Part shown: piece after piece, positions 5,284-12,314 of the stretch
Position numbering within the stretch: position 1 is the stretch's first letter
Layout: each line of letters opens with the position of its first letter
DNA from: Chloroflexota bacterium
GTDB taxonomy: Bacteria; Chloroflexota; Limnocylindria; Limnocylindrales; CSP1-4
Length of the DNA stretch: 15,697 nucleotides
Reading direction: 5' to 3'
NCBI GenBank assembly: GCA_005880805.1
Contig: VBFZ01000132.1
Location: forward strand, 18,683-34,379
Translations under genes and position numbers: made by a program
Notes under the pieces: model-generated
Seen by the model: only the letters and a program-made list of their open reading frames with translations
Databases searched by the model: none
Told to the model about the DNA's origin: nothing

Positions 5284-6432
5284 ATGGCAAGCAGCGATCA
5301 GATCCGCCTCCTGCTGGTCGAAGACGTCCCGCAGGTCGCGCAGTACATCCGCAGCCTGCTCAATTCCCAGGCCCACATCAAGCTCCTCGACGTCCTGAAC
5401 GACGGGTCGAAGGCGGCCGCCGCGGCCCAGCAGCTGCGACCCGACGTGATGCTGGTCGACGCGCTGCTGCAGGGCAGGATCAAGGGCCCGGCGCTCGTCG
5501 AGCAGCTGCAGCGGGAGCGCGTCGGCGTCCCCGTGATCATGCTCACGGTTCCCCAGAACCCCGTTCAGGCCGATCCGGAGCGCGGGATCGAGGCGGTCCT
5601 CTCGATGCCCTTCTCCGGCTACGACCTGATGAACAAGGTCACTGCCGTTCACCAGGCGTACAAGGCCGCCGGCGGTGTCGGGGGGTCGCGCGTCGTGTCG
5701 GTATTTGCGCCCAAGGGCGGCGTCGGCAAGACGACGATCGCGTTCAACCTCGCGGTCGCGATGGGCCAGCAGGGGCACCGGACCGTGCTCATCGACGCCA
5801 GCCTGCAGTTCGGCGACATGCGGTCGCTGCTGAAGGTGCCGGTCGACGCCCCGTCGATCCTCGACCTGCCGACCGACCGCATCCAGGAGTCCGACCTGCA
5901 GGACGTCCTGTGGCGCGACCCATCCGGCATCGACATCCTCCTCGCTCCGCCGCGCGTCGAGATGGCCGAGATGGTGACCGTCCGCGATGTGGACAAGGTC
6001 CTGTCGCTCCTGCGCCGCGTGTACGAGGTGATCGTGCTCGACCTCCCGGCGCCGTTGAGCGACATCAACCTCGCGTTCCTGGACGCGTCCGACACGATCC
6101 TCGAGATCGTCACCTACGACTCCACGACGATCCACAACACCATCGCGGTCGCCGACGCGTTCCGCTCGATCGGCTACCCCGCGGCGAAGGTCCGTTATCT
6201 CGTCAACCGGGCGGATTCGGCCGGCGGCATCTCGCCGGACGATCTGGCCCGCGCGCTCGGCCGCGTGCCGGAGCACAGCGTGATGTCGGACGGAATGTTG
6301 GTCGTTCAGTCGAACAATGAAGGGCTGCCGTTCGTCCTGGCCAACCCGCAGGCCGGCGTCAGTCAGGACGTGATGCGCATGGCATCGGAGCTCATGAACG
6401 TCGGGCTCGTGCCGGCAGGCGCGCGCCGCTGA
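5284..6432 (+). CDS. CpaE-like protein: receiver-like domain plus MinD/ParA ATPase
   Basis: 382 residues. Residues 7-125 are a receiver-like domain: acidic E13/D14, phospho-acceptor position D59 (VMLVDALLQG), T88 (MLTVPQN); the usual lysine of the KPF motif is methionine (M108 in SMPFSG), so normal phosphorylation signalling is doubtful. Residues 135-375 are a MinD/ParA P-loop ATPase with deviant Walker A KGGVGKTT (144-151), switch VLIDASLQFGDM and Walker B IVLDLPAPL. This architecture is that of CpaE/TadZ, which places type IVc (Tad/Flp) pili at the cell pole, acting on the inner membrane face. No other tad genes are nearby, so the role may differ. It is the first gene of the array to 10775. 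Confidence 0.88.
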   Translation: MASSDQIRLLLVEDVPQVAQYIRSLLNSQAHIKLLDVLNDGSKAAAAAQQLRPDVMLVDALLQGRIKGPALVEQLQRERVGVPVIMLTVPQNPVQADPERGIEAVLSMPFSGYDLMNKVTAVHQAYKAAGGVGGSRVVSVFAPKGGVGKTTIAFNLAVAMGQQGHRTVLIDASLQFGDMRSLLKVPVDAPSILDLPTDRIQESDLQDVLWRDPSGIDILLAPPRVEMAEMVTVRDVDKVLSLLRRVYEVIVLDLPAPLSDINLAFLDASDTILEIVTYDSTTIHNTIAVADAFRSIGYPAAKVRYLVNRADSAGGISPDDLARALGRVPEHSVMSDGMLVVQSNNEGLPFVLANPQAGVSQDVMRMASELMNVGLVPAGARR

Positions 6433-6437
6433 GTCAG

Positions 6438-7307
6438 GTGGCCGATCCGCGACCGATCGGCGTCTTCGACTCGGGCGTCGGCGGGCTCACCGTTCTTCGC
6501 GAGATCCTGCGCAGGCTGCCGGCCGAATCGACGGTCTACTTCGGCGATAACGCCAGGGCCCCCTACGGGGTGCGGCCGGACGACGAGGTCAGGGCCTTCT
6601 CGCGCGAGTCGCTGGACATCCTGGCCGAGCGGAACGTGAAGGGCATCGTCGTGGCGTGCAATACCTCGACGGCGATCGCGCTGGGCGACCTGCGGCGTCG
6701 CTACGACATGCCGATCCTCGGGGTCATCCGCCCCGGCGCCGCGGCAGCGAGCCTTGCCACGCGCACGCGGCGCGTCGGCGTCATCGCGACCCCCGCCACG
6801 GTCCGCTCTCATGCCTACTTTGCTGCGATCAAGGACGAGAATCCGGCGGTGGAGGTATATGAGCACGCCACGCCCGCCTTCGTGCCGATGGTGGAGGCGG
6901 GCCAGCTGAGCGGCCCGGACGTGGAGGCCAGGGTCGCGGACTCGCTCGCGCCCCTCCTCGGCACACGGGATGGGGCCGGCGAGTTCATCTTTCCGCTGCC
7001 GCATTCCGCGCGGATCGACACGCTGCTCCTCGGCTGCACGCACTACCCGTTGCTGCGACCGGTGATCGCCTCGGTCGCCGGCGAGGGGGTGGCCATCGTC
7101 GATTCGGCGACCGCCACAGCCTCCGCCCTTGCCGAGCTGCTGTCGGTCAACGGGCTGGAGGCGCCGGCAGGTCATGGCGCTCCTGCGGCGACCCACCTCC
7201 AGTTGACCACGGGTGACGTCGAAGCGTTTGCCGGCCTCGCCGCGCGCCTGTTCGGCGAGTCCTTCCCGGCCATCGAGCGCGTCGAGCTCCAGCGGGTGGC
7301 GTCGTGA
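6438..7307 (+). CDS. murI: Glutamate racemase
   Basis: 289 residues from GTG 6438, 5 nt after the preceding stop. It converts L-glutamate to D-glutamate for peptidoglycan in the cytosol. Family signatures are all present: FDSGVGGLTVL with D11/S12, the GDNARAPYG motif, catalytic C74 in VACNTSTA and catalytic C200 in LLLGCTHYPLL. Length is normal for MurI (about 260-290). Its stop overlaps the next start as GTGA (7304-7307), so it is coupled to the metalloprotease gene. RacE and aspartate racemase are the alternatives, but the CNT/GCTHYP pair with the GDNARAPYG motif favours MurI. Confidence 0.96.
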   Translation: MADPRPIGVFDSGVGGLTVLREILRRLPAESTVYFGDNARAPYGVRPDDEVRAFSRESLDILAERNVKGIVVACNTSTAIALGDLRRRYDMPILGVIRPGAAAASLATRTRRVGVIATPATVRSHAYFAAIKDENPAVEVYEHATPAFVPMVEAGQLSGPDVEARVADSLAPLLGTRDGAGEFIFPLPHSARIDTLLLGCTHYPLLRPVIASVAGEGVAIVDSATATASALAELLSVNGLEAPAGHGAPAATHLQLTTGDVEAFAGLAARLFGESFPAIERVELQRVAS

Positions 7308-8533
7308 CGGGCCCTCGTGGCCGGCCCGCGGAGACGGGCCGTCAGACATCGGGCGGCGGACGATGGAGCTGGCGGGACGACGGCGCATGGCAGGCCGGGT
7401 TCCTCCTCGGGTCCGCGCTCGGTGCCGTGGCGACCGTCCTCGGGCGCCGCGCGGAACGGGCCGCACGACGTGGGCTGGTCGACTGGCCGCGGGCGGAGGA
7501 GTTCGCGATCCAGCAGCTCCGCCACGCGCCCGGCACGCTCGCGCGCGCGGACATCGAAGCGACCGAACCTGTCTACGCGGCGGCTATGGCCAGCATCGTG
7601 CCGCGCCTCTCCGAGGCGCTCGAGACCGAGCTGCCGGGCGTCGTCGAGCGGGTCTCGGTGGTCGATCGTGCAGCGTGGGTCAGCGCCAACGTCGCAACCT
7701 TCGCCCAGCTGCTGGGCCGGATCGAGGGCGATCTGCTCGACCAGGTCGTGCCGGTCGGCGGAGGGCTCGCGAAGGCCTCGGTGGCGATCGCCAATCGGTA
7801 CCTCACGACCCGGCAGATCGGCTTCCTGCTGGGCTTTCTCGGCCAGCGGGTACTCGGCCAGTACGACCTGACCCTGCTGTCCGCCGAGAGCGTCCCGGGC
7901 CGTCTGCTGTTCGTCGAGGAGAACATCCGGCAGACGGGCCGCGCGCTGGACCTGCCCCTCGACCCCTTCCGCTCCTGGATCGCGCTCCACGAGACGACGC
8001 ACGCATTCGAATTCGAGGCGCATCCCTGGCTGCGGCCGTACCTGGCGGAACGTCTCGAACGGCAGCTGGCCGCGTTCTCGAAGGACGCGTCGACGCTGGG
8101 TCGCGACGCGATGAAGCAGCTCGGTCGGGTCCTGCGCGGCGAAGGCCAGGGCCTGCACTGGATGGAGCGCCTGATGGGCGAGGAGCAGCTCCGCCTGTTC
8201 CGTGAAACGCAGGCGGTCATGAGCCTGCTCGAGGGGTTCAGCGACTACATCATGGACGAGGTGGGTCGTGACCTCGTCCCCGACGTGGAGCGGATCAGCG
8301 CGCGCTTCCACGAGCGGCGCGAGCATCGCAGCCCGTTCGAGCGGGCAATCATGCGGCTGACCGGGATGGATCTGAAGATGGAGCAGTACCGCAAGGGCGA
8401 GCGGTTCGTGTCGGCGATCGCGAAGACAGCGGGTCCGGCGGCGCTCCGGAAGCTCTGGGAAAGCCCCGAGACGTTGCCGCGCGATGGAGAGATCGAGGCC
8501 CCCGACCGCTGGCTGGCCCGAGTGATGTCCTGA
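7304..8533 (+). CDS. Zinc-dependent metalloprotease, Zincin_2/DUF2342 family
   Basis: 409 residues from GTG 7304. The zincin active site is HETTH at residues 229-233 (IALHETTHAFEFE), with a downstream Glu ligand likely E310 in LLEGFSDYIMDEVG. This pair, the N-terminal helical domain and the overall length match the DUF2342 family, annotated in actinobacteria as F420-biosynthesis-associated or 'putative hydrolase' and also found in Chloroflexota. The substrate and real role are unknown, and no F420 genes are in this window. There is no cleavable signal peptide; a mildly hydrophobic stretch (AGFLLGSALGAVATVLG, residues 30-46) could lie at the membrane. Its stop shares a base with the next start (TGATG). 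Confidence 0.9.
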   Translation: MTGPRGRPAETGRQTSGGGRWSWRDDGAWQAGFLLGSALGAVATVLGRRAERAARRGLVDWPRAEEFAIQQLRHAPGTLARADIEATEPVYAAAMASIVPRLSEALETELPGVVERVSVVDRAAWVSANVATFAQLLGRIEGDLLDQVVPVGGGLAKASVAIANRYLTTRQIGFLLGFLGQRVLGQYDLTLLSAESVPGRLLFVEENIRQTGRALDLPLDPFRSWIALHETTHAFEFEAHPWLRPYLAERLERQLAAFSKDASTLGRDAMKQLGRVLRGEGQGLHWMERLMGEEQLRLFRETQAVMSLLEGFSDYIMDEVGRDLVPDVERISARFHERREHRSPFERAIMRLTGMDLKMEQYRKGERFVSAIAKTAGPAALRKLWESPETLPRDGEIEAPDRWLARVMS

Positions 8534-9672
8534 TGGCGCAGGGCCGGACGGCCGACGGCTCCGTGGGCGAGGGCTCCATCGGCGAGGGCTTACTGGCCAA
8601 GGCGGCCGCCTCCGAGGAGTCGGCCCGGCCCATCCCGGCCATCGCGCTCAGCCCCGTGCTCTCGGCGCGCTACCGAGGGCGCGACCTCGAGCGCATTCGC
8701 GAGGCCGCACCAGGAACGCGCCTTGTCATGGTTTCGCGCGAAGGAATCGCTGACGGCCCGCTCGACGACGTGGAGGTCCTGCTCCGGGGCTTCATCTCCG
8801 CCGATGCGTTCGACCGCGTGCTCGCCAAGGCGCCCCGGCTCGCATGGGTCCACTCAGCATCGGCCGGCGTCGAGAACGTGCTCACCCCGCTCAGCCGCGA
8901 ACGGGGGGTCGTCATCACCAATGCCCGGGGCGTATTCAGCCGCCCCATTGCCGAGTACGTGCTGATGATGATCCTCGCCGTCAGCCGCCGGCTGCCCCAG
9001 CTGCTCGAGCTCCAGCGCGAGCGGACCTGGCAGCCGCTCGAGGGGGTCGAGCTGCGCGACGTGACGGTCGGCATCGTGGGCCTCGGTTCGATCGGTCGGG
9101 CCGTCGGCGCCCTGGCGACCTCGTTCGGCTGCCGCGTGATCGCGACGCGCCGGCGGGCCGAAGTGGGCACCGGGATCGCCGTGGCCGGGGGAGAGGGGCC
9201 TGGCGAAACGCGGGCCGACGACGATGAGCTGAGCCTCGGCGAGCTGATGCTCGACCGTGTCGCCGGACCGGAAGGACTCCCGGCGCTGCTGGCCGAATCC
9301 GACTTCGTGGTGCTGGCCCTGCCCCTGACGCCCGAGACCGAGAACGTGATCGACGACGAGATGCTGCGCCAGATGAAGCCAGGCGCGTGGCTGATCAACA
9401 TCGCCCGGGGGCGACTGGTCGACGACCGTGCCCTCCTGCGAGCCCTTCGTGAAGGCCGAATCGGCGGTGCCGTCCTGGACGCGTTTCGCGAAGAGCCCCT
9501 GCCGTCCGGGTCACCGTTCTACGAGCTGCCGAATGTGATCGTGACCCCGCACACATCCTGGTCGAGTGGCCGCGTCCTGGACCGCTCGATCGGGCTGTTC
9601 TGCGACAACCTGCGCCGCTTCGCGAGAGGCCAGACGCTCCTCAACGTCGTCGACCCGGCCGCCGGCTACTGA
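8533..9672 (+). CDS. D-isomer-specific 2-hydroxyacid dehydrogenase
   Basis: 379 residues from ATG 8533. NAD(P)-dependent oxidoreductase of the D-lactate/phosphoglycerate/glyoxylate reductase family. The Rossmann motif GLGSIG is at 183-188, and the catalytic triad is R292 (NIARGRLVDD), E321 (DAFREEPLP) and H340 (TPHTS). Two oddities: a 32-residue Gly/Ser-rich N-terminal tail encoded by a 15-nt imperfect tandem repeat (GGCGAGGGCT at 8566-8575 and 8581-8590), and an insertion of about 35 residues (VAGGEGPGETRADDDELSLG region, about 216-252) after the dinucleotide-binding RRR segment. R205-R207 after the second Rossmann strand suggest NADP preference. No C-terminal ACT domain, so it is not a SerA of the long type. 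Substrate unknown. Confidence 0.92.
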   Translation: MAQGRTADGSVGEGSIGEGLLAKAAASEESARPIPAIALSPVLSARYRGRDLERIREAAPGTRLVMVSREGIADGPLDDVEVLLRGFISADAFDRVLAKAPRLAWVHSASAGVENVLTPLSRERGVVITNARGVFSRPIAEYVLMMILAVSRRLPQLLELQRERTWQPLEGVELRDVTVGIVGLGSIGRAVGALATSFGCRVIATRRRAEVGTGIAVAGGEGPGETRADDDELSLGELMLDRVAGPEGLPALLAESDFVVLALPLTPETENVIDDEMLRQMKPGAWLINIARGRLVDDRALLRALREGRIGGAVLDAFREEPLPSGSPFYELPNVIVTPHTSWSSGRVLDRSIGLFCDNLRRFARGQTLLNVVDPAAGY

Positions 9673-10775
9673 TGCAGATCGCCATCGTCGGGCTTGCCGG
9701 CTGCGGCAAGACGACGGTCTTCAACACGCTCACGCGCGGGCACGCGGAGACGGGCGGCTTCGGCGGCTTGCAGCTCAACGTTGGTGTCGTCAAGGTGCCC
9801 GATCCCCGCCTGGAACGACTCGCGGCGATCTTCAGCCCGAAGAAGATCGTCCAGGCGGACGTCACCTATGCGGACCTTCCGGCGCCACCCGCCTCGTCCG
9901 AGGGCCACATCGGGACCGAGGAACTGCCGCCCGAGCATCTGGCCCGGCTGCGCGACTCGGACGCCTTGCTGCACGTCGTGCGGGCGTTCGAGGATCCCAG
10001 CCACCCGCACCCCGAAGGGTCGGTCGATCCGAGGCGCGATCTGGAGCGGCTGGACCTCGAGTTCATCCTGGCCGACCTCGCGATCGCGGAGCGGCGGCTG
10101 GAGCGCCTCGCGGCGACCGGACGGCACGGGACGACCGCAGAGCGGGAGGCGAATGAACGGGAGGGGGAGATCCTCGCGCGGTTGAAGCAGGGGCTGGCGG
10201 CCGGTACACCGATCCGCGACGTGGCGCTCGAGACGGACGAGGAAAAGGTCATTCGCGGGTTCCGGTTCCTGAGCCAGAAGCCGGTGCTCGTGCTGCTCAA
10301 CATCGGTGAGTCGGACCTGCCTCGTGCGTCGCACGTCGTCGAAGGTTTGGCGGGGGCCTACCGGCACAACGGGGCGCTGGTCGACGCACTCTCGGCCCGT
10401 ATCGAGATGGAGCTCGGCGAGCTGGAACCCGATGACGCGGAGGCCTTCATGGCCGAGCTAGGACTGCGCGAATCGGGCCTGGCCAGGGTGATCGGGCTGT
10501 CCTACAAGCTGCTCGGCCTCATCAGCTTCCTGACCGCCGGACCGGATGAGGTCCGCGCATGGCCAGTGCCCGATGGGTCAACGGCGGTCGACGCGGCGGC
10601 GGCGATCCACACAGACCTGGCACGGGGCTTCATTCGTGCCGAGGTGGTCGCGTTCGAGGACCTGATCGAGCTTGGGTCGATCGCCGAGACCCGCAAGCAC
10701 GGACGCCTGCGGTCGGAGGGCAAGACCTATGCCGTCCGAGACGGCGACGTGATCGAGATCCTGTTCAGTCGCTGA
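9672..10775 (+). CDS. ychF: OBG-family ATPase/GTPase YchF
   Basis: 367 residues from ATG 9672, overlapping the previous stop (TGATG). G1 P-loop is GLAGCGKTT (residues 7-15), unlike the usual GxPNVGKST of YchF but still GxxxxGK[ST]. The nucleotide-specificity loop is N210-I-G-E213, the NxxE form that gives YchF its ATP preference. A helical coiled insert with many Arg/Glu lies at about 120-185, and the C-terminal TGS-like domain (about 283-366) has the strongly conserved IHTDLARGFIRAEV and the GRLRSEGKTYAVRDGDV block. YchF binds ribosomes and is linked to stress control. It is the last gene of the array starting at 5284 and faces the acidic protein gene. Confidence 0.94.
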   Translation: MQIAIVGLAGCGKTTVFNTLTRGHAETGGFGGLQLNVGVVKVPDPRLERLAAIFSPKKIVQADVTYADLPAPPASSEGHIGTEELPPEHLARLRDSDALLHVVRAFEDPSHPHPEGSVDPRRDLERLDLEFILADLAIAERRLERLAATGRHGTTAEREANEREGEILARLKQGLAAGTPIRDVALETDEEKVIRGFRFLSQKPVLVLLNIGESDLPRASHVVEGLAGAYRHNGALVDALSARIEMELGELEPDDAEAFMAELGLRESGLARVIGLSYKLLGLISFLTAGPDEVRAWPVPDGSTAVDAAAAIHTDLARGFIRAEVVAFEDLIELGSIAETRKHGRLRSEGKTYAVRDGDVIEILFSR

Positions 10776-10867
10776 CCCTCGATCCAATGGCTCGCGCGGG
10801 CGTCGCGCTCTGCCTCGGAGAGCGACCGGCGAACCGGTGGGGAGGGTGCCAGTCGGCCGGTCTGCGA
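10776..10867. other. Convergent intergenic gap with weak hairpin
   Basis: 92 nt between the YchF stop and the stop of the minus-strand acidic protein gene. It holds ACCGG-CGAA-CCGGT (10825-10838), a 5-bp stem with tetraloop that could serve as a weak bidirectional terminator. No T-runs and no other signals seen. Confidence 0.3.
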
Positions 10868-11233
10868 TTAATTCGGGCGGCGAGGATCGCCCTGGAAGTC
10901 GGCGACGATCGCGCGGTAATCCGCCCCGAGCTCGTCCTCTTCCCCTGGCTCGGCGCCGCCCTCGAGGTCCGCAAGGAAGTTCTCGTCCTCGGCCTTCGAC
11001 ACATTGACGGCGGCCGTCAGTCGATCGTCGGAAACGAAGATGAACCCGTAGTCACGCTCGAGAACCTCGGCGATCGCCTCGATGAGCGTATCGTGCTCGT
11101 ACGTGTCCTGGACGCGGTGGCGGACGGATTGGACCGTATCGAAGAACAGCTCTGGATCCATCTCCTCCTCGCGCGCGAGCAGCAGATCGGAGAAGAGGTC
11201 GTCGTCGCCTTCGTGAAGCTCGTAGAAAAACAC
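10868..11233 (-). CDS. Strongly acidic 121-residue protein, unknown function
   Basis: Starts at GTG 11233 with GGAG 6 nt upstream and a TATACT -10 another 50 bases back; the frame stays open further upstream (an ATG at 11347), but that start would lie upstream of the promoter. By count 34 of 121 residues are Asp/Glu against 9 Lys/Arg. The N-terminus (MFFYELHEGDDDLFSDLLLA) is followed by an amphipathic helical part (DTLIEAIAEVLERDYGFIFVS) and a very acidic tail (GGAEPGEEDELGAD). There is no signal or membrane segment. No family recognised. Acidic small proteins of this kind can be nucleic-acid mimics or interaction partners, but nothing specific supports that here. Confidence 0.7.
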   Translation of the reverse strand: MFFYELHEGDDDLFSDLLLAREEEMDPELFFDTVQSVRHRVQDTYEHDTLIEAIAEVLERDYGFIFVSDDRLTAAVNVSKAEDENFLADLEGGAEPGEEDELGADYRAIVADFQGDPRRPN

Positions 11234-11284
11234 CAGTGACTCCGGAAAGACGGGGAAGCGGCCCCGCAACGAGGGCGCGATCCG

Positions 11285-11290
11285 AGTATA
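11285..11290 (-). promoter_or_regulatory. -10 element (TATACT) for the acidic protein gene
   Basis: On the minus strand TATACT reads from 11290 to 11285, 5 of 6 matching TATAAT. Start of transcription near 11278 would give a leader of about 45 nt with a Shine-Dalgarno before GTG 11233. No -35 is recognisable. Confidence 0.45.
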
Positions 11291-11350
11291 CCCCCGGCCT
11301 TGTGCCGGCCCGGGAGGGGAGGACAGCCGGCCATCGCGCTCGGCCATCGG

Positions 11351-11356
11351 TATACG
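11351..11356 (+). promoter_or_regulatory. Candidate -10 (TATACG) for the PfkB kinase gene
   Basis: TATACG ends 10 nt before GTG 11367, giving a leader of only a few bases. No Shine-Dalgarno is present before this GTG, which fits near-leaderless translation. It lies in the same 133-nt divergent region as the minus-strand promoter. Confidence 0.35.
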
Positions 11357-11366
11357 CAGTGTCCGC

Positions 11367-12314
11367 GTGAACGATTCCGCGGCGCCGAACTCGACGGGCG
11401 ACGGCCGGCGCGGGCCGGACATCGTGGTCGTGGGGGCGGCCGCGCGCGATCTCGCGCGCGACGACGCGAGAGGCTGGCGACTGGGCGGAGGAGTCAGCTA
11501 CAGCGCCCTCACGACGGCCCGGCTCGGCCTGACCACGGCTGCACTCGTCGGCGTCGACCGGCTGGCGGCATACGCGCCCGAGCTGGACCTGCTGCGCGAG
11601 GCCGGCGTCGACGTCCAGCTCGTCGAGCTCGACCGCGGCCCTGTCTTCGAGAACGTCGACACGCCCAACGGGCGCATCCAGCTCGTGTTCTCGCGGGCGG
11701 ATCCGATTGCCGTCGCGAACATCCCGCCGGCGTGGCGTGCGGCCCGGGGCTGGATCCTGGCGCCAATCGCAGGTGAGCTGGGCGACGAGTGGGCGACCGC
11801 CATGCCAGACAACGCCCTTGTCGGGCTTGGCTGGCAGGGCCTCCTGCGCGACCTCGAATCGAGCGAGCGCGTGCAGCGGCGCCCACCCGGCCCCTCGCCG
11901 CTCGTCGCGCGTGCTGACCTGATCGGTGTGAGCCAGGACGACGTCGCCCGGGATACCGACCTCGCCGACCTCTGGCGACACGTGAAACCGGGATCGACCC
12001 TGGTCCTGACCAAGGGCGACCGTGGTGGCCTCCTCATCCAGCCGACGCCCGACGGCCAACCCTCGATCCGGCGCTATCCGGCAATCCCGCCCGCACGCAC
12101 CGCGGACCCGACCGGTGCCGGCGACGTGTTCCTGGCCGCGCTGCTGGCTGCCCGCGTCGAGCCGCGGCTCATCCGCGGCCGGGCTGCGGCCGGCTACGAC
12201 GCGCTCCTGGCGGCAGCGGTCGCGTCCCTCGTGCTGGAGGGGCACGGGTTGCTTGGCGTGCCGGATCGCGACGCGGTCCGGCGGCGAATGGCGGAGGCAC
12301 GTCAGCCCGCCTGA
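11367..12314 (+). CDS. PfkB/ribokinase-family carbohydrate kinase
   Basis: 315 residues from GTG 11367. Two family signatures: the N-terminal glycine motif LGGGVSYSALTTARLG (residues 39-54) and the C-terminal DPTGAGDVF (247-255), with D253 as the catalytic base and the GAG anion hole. Proteins of this family transfer the gamma phosphate of ATP to a sugar, nucleoside or related hydroxyl in the cytosol. The central lid region is short, and no substrate-specific motif for ribose, fructose or adenosine is recognised, so the substrate is open. The first 17 residues are probably disordered. The last 13 nt overlap the end of the minus-strand mrfB gene tail-to-tail. Confidence 0.88.
   Translation: MNDSAAPNSTGDGRRGPDIVVVGAAARDLARDDARGWRLGGGVSYSALTTARLGLTTAALVGVDRLAAYAPELDLLREAGVDVQLVELDRGPVFENVDTPNGRIQLVFSRADPIAVANIPPAWRAARGWILAPIAGELGDEWATAMPDNALVGLGWQGLLRDLESSERVQRRPPGPSPLVARADLIGVSQDDVARDTDLADLWRHVKPGSTLVLTKGDRGGLLIQPTPDGQPSIRRYPAIPPARTADPTGAGDVFLAALLAARVEPRLIRGRAAAGYDALLAAAVASLVLEGHGLLGVPDRDAVRRRMAEARQPA

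Noticed and set aside
5257..6276. 339-codon open frame antisense to the CpaE-like gene
   Set aside because: Low-complexity Arg/Asp/His-rich translation with no family motif; a shadow of a GC-rich gene with fully conserved motifs on the plus strand.
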